Below, one piece after another: positions 46,834 through 57,854 of a stretch of DNA of 64,000 bases. Both the position numbers and the translations under genes were made by a program. Source of the DNA: Clonostachys chloroleuca. Taxonomy: Eukaryota; Ascomycota; Sordariomycetes; Hypocreales; Bionectriaceae. The notes under the pieces were generated by a model, which saw nothing but the letters and a program-made list of their open reading frames with translations, ran no database searches and had not been told where the DNA came from. Position 1 is the stretch's first letter. Every line of letters starts with the position of its first letter. Location of the stretch: contig JBANAY010000003.1 in the NCBI GenBank assembly GCA_037952775.1, positions 33,604,001-33,668,000 of the forward strand, read 5' to 3'.

Positions 46834-48013
46834 ATGGAAATATATGAATCATTTCTCTCTCTGTTACCTTTTCTGGCTTCAAATCTCAGTGATCTAATTT
46901 TACGACTATTCAAAGCTAAGTTGTACCTAGTTTTTAGACAACATAGACTAGGTAACCGAGGGTTTCTAGCAAACAATCACACAATTGTTCTACATGAGCT
47001 CCCTCTCTTCTAGACATGTGGCCACTTGAATTCGGCCATCAACTTGGAGCCAGTCACGACCGCTTCGGGGTTCTAAAGATGCAGAAAGCGTAGCTCGGGT
47101 CTACCCCATCTCCTATTGGTCATGATTACACATACGTGGTCATCAGTGAATTCTGGAAGGATTTATTTCACACCATCTAGGCTACAGTGTGCCTTGTAGG
47201 CTGCGGCTTAGAGCGATGGTCCACCGATTATAATGCATGCAATTCGTGGCGTAAGAAAAGCAAAACCAGCTGTTGGATGACTGCTGACCGCGTTGTCATC
47301 TACGCATACAGTGGACAGATAGATGATTTGTTGCAAAAGATGATGTCAGATGCAGTCGAGATCATTCTCGTTGGCCCCCGCAGAGTTCCTGCTAAGAGAG
47401 GAGTGGAGAGACCGCAGAAAACCACCTCAGACATTGATACCATTGTTGATCAGCATTGTGTCAGACCTCGAGTTCAGTGGATTGCTTACAAACAAGAATA
47501 TTGCACTTTGAAAGGTGTGGCGTCTCAGAAGGCGTATCCGTACTGAGCGGACATTCTAGAACCGTCAGTTGCTCACTGGATAGAGGCTCAGCCCTGATCT
47601 TGGACCCTAAATACATGTATGAATAAGGCTGTCTCATGAACGCGCCCCCGTAGGCTGGGGCGCTTGCGGCCACAGCCGCGTTCCCTTTCAGCTTGTCTGG
47701 AATAAGGATCATTCCGCCACATTTTGCATTCAGGAATAAACCATCTGACGACGGTGGTTTTTTGGGCCCCTGAATACCCCCCTCGGTTTTACAAGTAGAT
47801 CAGCCATATTCGGAGCCTTGGTGTGCCAAAAAATATATATATATGGAACGTCAAGAACCTGGATTTATAGTAACTAGATGTACAAACAATCAACTTCTGC
47901 CATTTCATTCAGTATATTCCTTTTCCAATACTTTGTATACAATTTATCTTTCCCATCGAATTGATTTTAAGATACCAGCCCAGAATGAGAATTCATCGAG
48001 AGCCTCATCTTCT
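46834..48013. other. AT-richer intergenic region
   Basis: No gene is supported. A frame at 47187-47546 (119 codons, no ATG start) contains DRVVIYAYSGQIDDLL but matches nothing I recognise. A frame beginning at 47843 runs into the patatin-like gene but has an unlikely leader; I start that gene at 48014. A TATATATATA run lies at 47831-47842. Confidence 0.4.
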
Positions 48014-49730
48014 ATGGTAGACGATCGTTCGGTGAACGAACCTTGGGCACCCATCGTTCTTTCTTTGGGTGATATTTAGAAGCCTTCATATTTGTCCTCA
48101 ATCAACAACTAACCATTGTGATGTACAGATGGGGAGGTATCAAAGGTCTCTCTGAGCTATTCATCTTGCGCAGAATAATGGAACGGATCAAGGAGAAGAT
48201 TAAGGAAGACCAGAAGAGGGCCATCCCTTATGCCAATCCTATTTCGCTCATCACGTCACAAGGTCGTTCTGGCATCGATGATCCAGAACTCTTGCCGTGC
48301 TACTTTTTTTGACTTTATGGTGGGAACGAGTACTGGAGGGTAAAGCTCCCATTCTCCACAAATTATTCGTGCTTCCTGACTGACAACTCATTAGGCTTAT
48401 TGCTGTCATGCTAGGTAGACTGAGAATGAGTGTGGACGATGCCATCAAGGCGTATTGGAACCTCGGAGCCAATATATTCCCCCTGGTGTCATTCTACCCT
48501 CTCAACGAAGAGAGAGGCTAAAGAAGGCAATCAATAGCGTGATACAGAGCCACTGTCTCTGTCATCAAGACATGGGACCCTGTGTTGGAGAAGAGGAGGA
48601 ACTCAGGCAACACGATTACGCCGAGTTCAGCGATCATAACTACCCGAAAGACAAGAGAAATCTTACTTGCAAGGCGTAAGTGATGCTTGTCCTGCCTCCC
48701 CTGCACAGCTGTATGAAGATGTTCGTTCACTAACCATTCATACAACACCAGAGCTTTGGTAGCTCAGAAAAGAGGAGGGGAGTCTAATGAGGTATATCGT
48801 TTCCGAACATATAATAACAAACTTAACAAGCATGGAAACTAAGTCCCAAATCCAAAACTTTTGGACGAAGCCAAGCCTGCCATCTGGAAGGCTTGTTGCG
48901 CTAGCACTGCACCCCGAAAACACTTTGGAGTCATGGTGATTAAGGATGCTCAGTACATCGATGGTGGCGCTGACAACAACAACCCGAGCGTCATTGCCTT
49001 GAACGAAGCACGCGTGATGTCTCGCTCAACCGAGCCAAAGGTCGCTGCGATGATCAGTCTTGGCTGTGGTGAGAAGATAAAGCCTGGCTGGTTAGGCGAC
49101 AGCCCCTTTACAATATCAACGCTCAAGGCCTTGACAAGACGAGTCACTGACACAGAGAAGACGCATCAAAACACCCAGATGTTTTGCCAGCAGGCGGGAA
49201 CTCCGTACTTCAGGTTCAACGTCAAACCCTATCAAGGAAATTCCGGGCTCAAGAAAATCAAGATGGACCATTGTAAGAAGAAGTCCAGACAGCCTTGGTG
49301 GATGTTTGGCGGCCAGAGGCAGATACCTGGCGAAAAGGAGATGCCAGACTGGCATAAAAACCTACAGTCTAAGGCTGGGTTGAGCAGCAACGACAACCAT
49401 GACAGCAACGACAACCATGACAGCGATGTTTCCGCTGGTTCCAAGTCAGATCAACACCAGAGGAGCGGGTTTGACTCCAACAGGTACTTCTACTCTACCT
49501 ACAACACGATTTTCATGGAAATGATGAAATACTGCGAGGTTCGGCATGTGGGTACCCATGAGCAGAAAGTGAGTGATGAAATCGATAATTGTGCTGATGT
49601 CCTTTTGGCCTATGCTCGAGCTCGTCACCGCGATCATTCGGAGAGGCGGAAATGTTTCATTAGCCACCCGGATTCACGGCATCCGCAATATATCACATCT
49701 GGATATAGGCGTAATGGGGACGAGCCTTGA
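48014..49730 (+). pseudogene. Patatin-like phospholipase, broken
   Basis: The family hydrolyses acyl lipids with a Ser-Asp dyad, and in fungi it is common in accessory regions. Reading: start 48014 (MVDDRSVNEPW), intron 48069-48128 (branch CTAAC), glycine-rich GGIKGLSELFILRRIM, nucleophile region FDFMVGTSTGG, intron 48340-48394, LIAVMLGRL, intron 48676-48751, and the second catalytic region YIDGGADNNNP. Four defects interrupt it. The G-run at 48131-48134 is one short, which removes one Gly of the DGGG loop. The T-run at 48304-48310 is one long. The C-run at 48479-48483 is one short. An in-frame TAA lies at 48840-48842 after FRTYNN. The first three fit homopolymer errors; the stop does not. 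The tail has a tandem SNDNHD repeat. Lineage clear, function probably lost. Confidence 0.75.
49386..49421 (+). repeat. Two tandem 18-bp units in the patatin-like gene
   Basis: Two perfect copies (49386-49403 and 49404-49421) encode SNDNHD twice. The number of units is likely to vary between strains. Confidence 0.95.
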
Positions 49731-50443
49731 CTATCGCCTACCTAGTCTTGCCAATCCCACGCCTAGGTATAGGTTAGAGACTATTCGCGGTTGGGTTTAT
49801 TAGGGTTGGAGTCGATCAAGAGGTAATGAATGGTTGAGGGTTAGACAGGTCAGATTACTAGTACTTATATATTTTCTTTTCTCCTCCGTTTTATTCACTA
49901 CTACCGGCCTAGTAGTTGTTCCCTTCTCGAAGATGATATTTCGTTGCAGAACGGATTGAGTTGCCCTGGTTCCTATTTTCCTACCCTAGCAAGTAGGTGA
50001 CATTAAACTTAAGACACTGAAATATTGTTAGTGCTTATTGTTTAAGTTAATGACTTATACTATGGAACCATTTAGGGCTCTAAAGAGACTAAATACTAAA
50101 TATTTTATATATAGTATATATTATTTCTTGCTAATTTATTATTCTATTCGTTATAGGAAAGGTCCTGCTCATAACTATACTCCCATTTGATAATGTCTTA
50201 TTTCTGTCGCCCAATTGCCTAGTACAAATATGGGTACGTACCTGGAGCTCAATGGCCTAGTCCTTATACAGACTAGCGTATATTTTCTGAAAAAGCTCCA
50301 GCCTCGCGCATCCATCAGCAAGTTTATCTGGAGAAACGACCATCATTCATCAAAAGCGCAAATGCAACCCGCCTATTGATTATCTTCCAAGAACTTTGGA
50401 AGCCCCAGGCGTGTTTGAATTTCCTTCTCATAACGTATCGACC
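49731..50443. other. AT-rich intergenic region before the U2AF gene
   Basis: These 713 bases contain the AT-richest stretch of the window (about 50090-50160, TATATA-like). They end in the U2AF promoter and leader. No gene is seen. The AT-rich part marks the right border of the atypical 45-50 kb patch. Confidence 0.5.
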
Positions 50444-52373
50444 ATGAACGGTGATAGCTACTCCCGAGGTATGCTGCTTTACCACCTGCGTGACCATTTT
50501 TTTCTTGCTAACGATGCTTTTCTATCTAGACAGTCGACGGGGCCGTGACTACCCAGTATGTCCATCTCCATATCGAATCCCTTTCAACCATTCTAACAGC
50601 TTGCAGGGCGGACGCGAAGACCGCGACGATCGGCGAGAGCGCCACAGAGATCGCGACCGTAGACGCTCGAGGTCCCCCGACCACCGAAGCAATCGTCGGG
50701 CAGAGGGCGATGTAGATGCTTATTCTTCGAGCCGGAACCACAGAGATCGCGAGCGCGAAGATCGTTATTCCGGACGCGATCGCCGTAGAGATCGTGAATG
50801 GGACAGGGACCGTGGCAGCTCGCGACGGGATGCTCGCCGCGACGACGAAGATCGCTACAACAGACGAGACCGAGACAACTACGACGACCGTCGGCGAGGT
50901 GGAAGGGAGCGTCGCGAGGAAGCCCCCCTAGAAATGAGAGCCGTCGTACTGCTTCACCGCCGCCAAAGAAGAGAGAGCCGACTCCTGATCTGACAGACAT
51001 TGTTTCTGTCCTGGACCGCAAGCGACGCCTCACACAATGGGACATCAAGCCACCAGGCTATGATTTTGTCACAGCTGAGCAAGCCAAGCTGTCAGGCATG
51101 TTCCCTCTTCCTGGTGCTCCGCGACAACAACCCGTAGACCAACAAAGCTCCAGGCATTCAACCAGCCTGGTGGACAAGTTTCCAGCTCTGGCCTGCTCGC
51201 CAGCAGTTCTCGACAGTCGAAGCGTCTGATCGTGTCCAACTTCCCCCGAAGGTTACGGAGGAAGAGTTGATTGCCTTTTTCAACCTGCAACTCAACGGGT
51301 TGAACGTGATCGAAACCCCAGACCCTTGTGCTCAGTGCCAGTTCTCCGGCGACGGGTCTCTTGCCATCCTGGAGTTCAAGAATTCTCAGGATGCAACTGT
51401 AGCACTTGCATTTGATGGCGTCTCGATGCACGCGGATGATACCAATGGCTCTGGAGGCTCAGCCAATGGTCTTCAAATTCGACGACCCAAGGATTTCTCG
51501 ATGCCAGCAATCACGGAAGACTTGAGGGCCGACCTCGATGTGGTGTCGAACGTCGTACCTGACACGATCAATAAGCTTTCCATCACAAATCTACCTACTT
51601 TCCTCAACGAGGAGCAAGTCATGGAGCTCCTCGTTGCATTTGGAAAGCCTAAAGCCTTCGTCTTGGTCAAAGACAGAAGTACTGAGCAGTCTAGCGTAAG
51701 CTTATCCAACCATCTACTTCATTCCAAGTGTCACTAACTCGTTCCAGGGAATCGCTTTTGTCGAGTTCGCTGACCCTCTCACTGCCAACAATCCTGCTCT
51801 CGAAACCCTGAATGGTATGGAGATTGGAGGGAAGAAGCTCAGGGTTGTCAAAGCATGCATTGGGCCCACACAGATGGCGAACTTTGATGTTGGAATTGCT
51901 GCCATTAGCGGATTGGCATCGCAGACAAATAATGCAGCTGAGCAGAGCCGGGTACTGCAACTCCTGAACATGGTCACACCCGAAGAGCTCCTAGATAACG
52001 ACGAGTACGAGGGTAAGTTGTTCGCTCTCTCATCCCGTGGTAGCTGGAAGCATACTGATAAAAAACAACAGAAATTTCCGATGATGTTCGGGAAGAATGC
52101 TCGAAATTTGGCAACATTATCGCGATCAAAATCCCACGGCCTTCTGGCGGAAGCAGGCAATCGGCCGGAGTCGGAAAGATCTTCATTAAGTACGATGAAC
52201 CGGACACCACAGCAAAAGCACTCAAGGCCCTGGCTGGCCGGAAGTTCGCAGACAGGACTGTGGTGGCAACATACTTTCCAGAGGTAAATTTCTCCTCCTA
52301 CTTCTCCCCCTTGCATGAATCAGAAGAGGCTGACGACTCTCAATTAGGAAAACTTCGATGTTGGTGCTTGGTA
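50444..52373 (+). CDS. u2af2: U2 snRNP auxiliary factor large subunit (U2AF65)
   Basis: U2AF65 binds the polypyrimidine tract and recruits U2 snRNP. Six exons: 50444-50468, 50530-50555, 50607-51695, 51748-52012, 52072-52283 and 52347-52373. Domains in order: an RS/RD-rich start (GGREDRDDRRERHRDRDRRR), the U2AF35-binding segment LTQWDIKPPGY, RRM1 (RLIVSNFP to LQIRRP), RRM2 (KLSITNLPTFLNEEQV to LRVVKAC) and a C-terminal UHM (EISDDVREECSKFGNI to TVVATYFPE), ending ENFDVGAW. Exon 3 breaks frame three times, each mended by one extra C: the C-run at 50923-50928, CC at 51139-51140 and the C-run at 51243-51247. With these, exon 3 becomes a multiple of three and the protein about 548 residues, as expected. 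I read them as sequence errors, since the gene is essential. Confidence 0.93.
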
Positions 52374-53184
52374 ATGGCAGAGGTTAACTGTGCTTCTCGA
52401 GCACTGGGTTGATTAGTATATTGGTATTGTTTCATGCGGGAAGATTTGGCAATTAGGCCTCGAGAGCCCATCGAATTTAAAGGAAATCAAAGTGGTCTGC
52501 AGTCAAGCATTTGTAAAACAAGTTCACAGGAGGAATTTCTGGGAGGCAGAGGTCATGGGGATTATTCATTGAAAATGTTATATTGAAACTAGTAGGGGGC
52601 CATGCGCGTGCATTCGCATCAATCAGCTGTGACGGGTCAGCGACTTGTTCTGCAATGGGCAGGCAGTCTTGAAATATGCAAAGCAACATTAAAGGAAATC
52701 AGAAGTCCAGTTCATTCATTGAGCCGCAAGGACTCTAAAATAAGAGGTACCAGAAATAAATGTGTTTTATCATCAGAATGGGAGTTGGAGAAGGTGTTTG
52801 TGGATTGAAGACTTGTTCCAAAGAAAAAATGAGTTCACGTACCTTATTAATCAGCTACGGGAGCCGAGGGCTGGTTATCCACAGAGTTCTCACACGGAGA
52901 CGAATCAGCGCGAAAGGGCAGCACTGAAAAAGGAATCATGCTGTGAAGAAGGAAGGCGTCTGGAAATGAACCGCGCGAGAAAAACAAACTTCTACTTTGG
53001 CGAGAGGTCAAGCGGCACGTGACGTTGACTCCACCCTTACCCACAAACTAGCCCAGTGCCTCTGCCCTAACTCGGCGAAAAAATTACCGCCCCCCACAAG
53101 CACTTTCTCATGCGAATTTGTTGACCACGACTTTTGCAATTTCCCACGACAAACCACCAACACCACCACCACCAAACCGACAAG
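52374..53184. other. U2AF 3' region and RPS13 promoter
   Basis: These 811 bases hold the U2AF 3' UTR and the RPS13 promoter. Close to the RPS13 start lie a GCCCTAAC element and a CCA trinucleotide repeat (53153-53174). Frames on both strands lack protein character. Confidence 0.55.
53064..53071 (+). promoter_or_regulatory. CCCTAA element upstream of RPS13
   Basis: GCCCTAAC lies about 115 bases before the RPS13 start. RCCCTAA-type sites are known targets of Tbf1-like factors at ribosomal protein genes in several ascomycetes. A single short match is weak evidence. Confidence 0.3.
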
Positions 53185-54237
<1,053 letters not shown>

Positions 54238-54796
54238 TTATCGAGTTCCCTCTAGCTCTTTTGATTTCTGAATAAGATACTCCCCCAGTACTCGTAATGG
54301 ATCTTCAGGCCTAGAAATAGCGTGAAGAGTCAGCTGTAAACTCAATTGGACCGTTATCCAAATAAACATACCTATCCTTGGCGACTTGTTTTACCCCTTC
54401 CAGCAAGACACCTGTGACTTTGGTATTCAGATACCGCCGTGTAGAATCCCCATGCGGTGGAGCCTCGGTAGGAATGGTCAAGCCTAGGTCTGGGTGTGCT
54501 GAAGTCGCTCGAGAGCCTTGCGTAGGTGTCCCAGTTCGGTGAGGGGCAGGGCTGGGTGCTTGCACCACAGGCAAGGGTGACTAGTAGACACGGATATTAG
54601 CTGAACTGAGCTGGCAGGTCCATCGGACAGGTCCGTCTCATACAGCAGCAGCTTGTTGCGCGGGAGCATCTGGCATTGCGGTGTCCGTGAGTGTGTTGTC
54701 CGTGGGTTGGGTTGTTGTGCCGTTGAGCGAAGCTTCTTGCGGGGCTGTGGACTGGAATGCAGCCGCTGGCTCGATAGGGGTTTGCTCCTCTGCCAT
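54238..54796 (-). CDS. sdc1: COMPASS complex subunit SDC1 (Dpy-30 domain)
   Basis: SDC1 is the DPY30 homologue in the COMPASS histone H3K4 methyltransferase, where its helix dimer binds Bre2. Three exons join in frame: 54796-54644, 54580-54372 and 54310-54238, giving 144 residues. The N-terminal half is disordered (Ala/Thr/Pro/Gln). The Dpy-30 motif spans exons 2 and 3: TRRYLNTKVTGVLLEGVKQV, AKDR, then after the splice PEDPLRVLGEYLIQKSKELE, ending near GTR. The R-P-x-P junction falls exactly at the intron, as expected for the family. The frame is open upstream to an ATG at 54955, but that leader has no family likeness, so I used 54796. It is divergent from FAN1 across 441 bases. Confidence 0.9.
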
Positions 54797-55237
54797 TTTT
54801 TGTCCAAAACTCTTCCCCTGGGAAACAAATGAGTGTATTTGCAGAAAGGGTCGCGGGTAGGCAAACGATGGATTAGCCCAAGCTTCCTTCCTTGTGGAAG
54901 CAAGACATCCACGCTTAGCCGAGAAATTGCCGTGAAGTTCTTGCCCAGAATTCACGACCTCGATTTCTTGTGCGGAATCTTGATACTATATTACACCTCC
55001 TTCTTGTATTTCGACTACGAGAAGAAGCTCCGTGAATTTCTGCATTGGAGAAGGGCCTCATGAAAGTTCTTGCGAGCGTATTATCCAGACTGAAGAGGGC
55101 ATTGGGTGCAGCACTCCTTGCAGATGAAGAACGCGAGATCACATGATTTCGCGTCTTCGTTCTTCTGAAATTCGTCGCAACGCGTCCAAACCCCAACGCC
55201 AGCTTACTTTATAGAGGCGCTGGGTGCCATTGGGTGT
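54797..55237. promoter_or_regulatory. Bidirectional promoter of SDC1 and FAN1
   Basis: The two start codons are 441 bases apart and divergent, so both promoters and leaders lie here. Frames visible in it (for example 54915-55196 minus) have no protein character. Two copies of TTCTTG-like pyrimidine tracts flank 54980-55010. Confidence 0.5.
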
Positions 55238-57854
55238 ATGATGGATGCATTCGTTACGAGGAAATCCATCACCAGTCGCGAACCAAATGGAGCCCGCCCG
55301 GGGGGTGTATCAACTGGAATTGATAAGAGACCCTCCAAACGACGGCGGACAGAAGAAATTGCTGATTCTGATGACGACGAAGTTTCATCTGGCGAGAACG
55401 AGGCCCGATTTGAGGGCGCGAGTTTCTCAAAGCGCCAAGATGGAGAACCTCCCTTGGAGAAACAGCACAGGGTGACGGATGTTGAGAGCGCATTGCCTCA
55501 GACCGAGACAGGGCCAGAAGCCATACAGGAGTATGAGAATTTCAAGCTCTCGCAAACCCAGTCCCAAGATGAAAGCAAACCCGAAGGGCAGGCGACCTGG
55601 GTCAGAGGGAGAAGCTCGATCTATGTTGACGCTTTCAACCTTGCCCTAGATACAGTGTTGGAGGAAGAGACACATCTCTTTGATGACAAAGAAATGGACA
55701 TCTTCCGACAGTGGAGAGACTTAAATTATGAAGCGCAGTACCTGTAAGTTTATCCTTGAAGAGAACTCGCTCATTCTTCTCCTCACACCTTGCAGTTACG
55801 TGCGTCTCTTTCTTCGTAAAACAAATACATGGCACCGCTCAAATCGGCTTGGTTACTATTCAGACATCTCGGATCCCGAAAAGGCAATTGAGACTCTTCA
55901 AATAGCACGGAGTCTACCGAATGGAGCCAAGAACGAAGATGAGGCTGTATTCGGATCGACGCACCAGGAGCCTCCGCTTGGGGATACCTTCACATTTGCT
56001 GACAGATCGGAGGAATTCATAAATACGCTTGAAGAAGCTGCCCCGCTTCTAAACATGGACGAGCTCAAGGCGTTGGCCAAGGAGGCCAAAGTTCAAGGTC
56101 GGAACAAGCCTGAATTAATCCGTTCCTTATGCCGAATGAGCCAACAACAAACCAGTCTGATGTCGCTGGGGCTAAGTCGACACAACAGCCGCGATGAGTC
56201 TAGCTCAAGTGATTATAAAACTGAAGAGCACAAGACAAAGAAAAAACTCCGCCGGGAAGATTCGAACCGTGAGAAACATTTCTTTGCCAAGGTTACGGAT
56301 ATTCTTGGTCCATGTATCAGACTCTCGCCCGTCACATACAATCTATTCGAGCGAGTTCACCTAGTGTTCTACCGGTCCACTGAGTGGACAGAGAAATCGC
56401 TTACCACCATTATTTTAGCCAAAATCGCGAGGCGACACTTCCCTGAGTACGTTGTTTGCCGTACATCTACTATTTTCGCTTCCCGTGCGCATCTTGTAGA
56501 GTTCGAGAACGCCATCAAGCTTGAGTCTGAAGTGGACCGCATCTTGGAGTTTGGGGAAACCCCTGGCGAGGCTGGCTTTGATAAAGTCATGCAGATCTTC
56601 GACCAGGTGTATCCTCGGTGGAAGGAGCAGATAGATGAGGAACGGGAAAAGGAGCAGCGAGTTTACGAAATGGGCGAGGGCACTTATTTGCGGAGGTTTG
56701 TGCCTGCTCACTCATATACCAGGATCATTCACAAGGCGCTTCATGTCCTGGCAAGGCGAAAAGAGCATGCCAGGGAACATACGCTACTTACAGAACTCCT
56801 AGATCAAAGACTCTTTCACATGGCGAGAAGAGGTTCTTGGTATCAGCGCAAAGCCCTTCTGGAAGAGCATTACATGGCCGAGTTGGACGCACACCCTGTG
56901 TCAGAGAGCATGGAACAACAGAAGAAGCACTGGAGGAAAATCGCAGCGACTACCTGTGCAACTGGTCTTCAAGATCCAGAGTGCCATATCATCTATCATT
57001 TCGACCTCCAAAAGCGATTGATCAAGCTTGAGAAGAAACTACGTATTCCGAAGAGGCTCCAACATGATTTCGGGCATGTTCGCCTGGCTGACCCCATCGA
57101 TATCACGGTAGAAGGCATCCAACTGAAACGCGAGCTGGCCCCCAAACCTGGCCGCCAAGCCGCATCGACAAAAACGATTTGGTTGGATGGGCAAGATCCT
57201 AGTGAGGAATGCAGTGTTGAGGAGATGTGCCTAAGCCACTTTCGAGCGAATGGCTGGAAGGGCTACCACGCCGAAGGTGGTATTGTCCGGACAATTTTTG
57301 CTTACTTGTTCTACGACATCTTGTTTCTCTATCTGCCCAACGTATTTCAAACAGCATATCAGACATGTCCTTTAGACTTGCACACGGATTCGTTTTACCC
57401 AGCACGAGCCTCCGAAATCAATCATCGGCTGGTCGAGATTGCGAACGGCGAAGGGGAACGACTTGTTCGGGAGGTATGGGCGAGAGAGCATGATCGACAG
57501 ACCAGTGTCATAGGACTCAACTGGGACTTCGAAATCGAGGACATCGCCGAACTAGTCAGATTCTTCGAAGGCAGCGCCCTAGCAACGGTGTGTAAGATGA
57601 TGGCCCAAGAATACAGACACCGAGGCGGAGGTATTCCGGACCTTCTTCTATGGCGACACCCGGAAGCTACTACTGATCAAGAGGGGAAGAAAGCGAGCAC
57701 GTCGTCTAAAGGCGAGGTCATGTTTGTAGAAGTGAAGAGTGCCAATGACCGCCTGAGTGACACCCAAAGGCTGTGGATTCATGTGTTAACTGGGGCGGGA
57801 ATCAAGGTCGCCCTCTGCAATGCTGTTGCTACAGAAGTGAGAGAAGTTGACTAG
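55238..57854 (+). CDS. fan1: Fanconi-associated nuclease FAN1
   Basis: FAN1 is a structure-specific 5'-flap endonuclease/exonuclease acting on interstrand crosslinks and stalled forks. Two exons, 55238-55743 and 55796-57854, give 854 residues. A second ATG follows at 55241. The N-terminal 150 residues are charged and disordered, with a KRPSKRRRTEE nuclear-signal-like stretch. A SAP-like segment (MDELKALAKEAKVQGRNKPE) lies near residue 275. A helical middle region follows, including RGSWYQRKALLEEHYM. The C-terminal VRR_NUC nuclease has FRANGWKGYHAEGG, GGGIPDLLLW and the PD-(D/E)xK core FVEVKSANDRLSDTQRLW, then IHVLTGAGIKVALC. No UBZ finger is seen, as in other fungal members. No frame break is present. 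Confidence 0.95.

Noticed and set aside
47187..47546. 119-codon frame in the AT-richer patch
   Set aside because: It lacks an ATG, and no domain can be named; it may be a gene relic but this cannot be supported.
44800..50400. A Starship or other large mobile element
   Set aside because: Only a patatin-like relic hints at it; no tyrosine recombinase, transposase or terminal repeats are visible.
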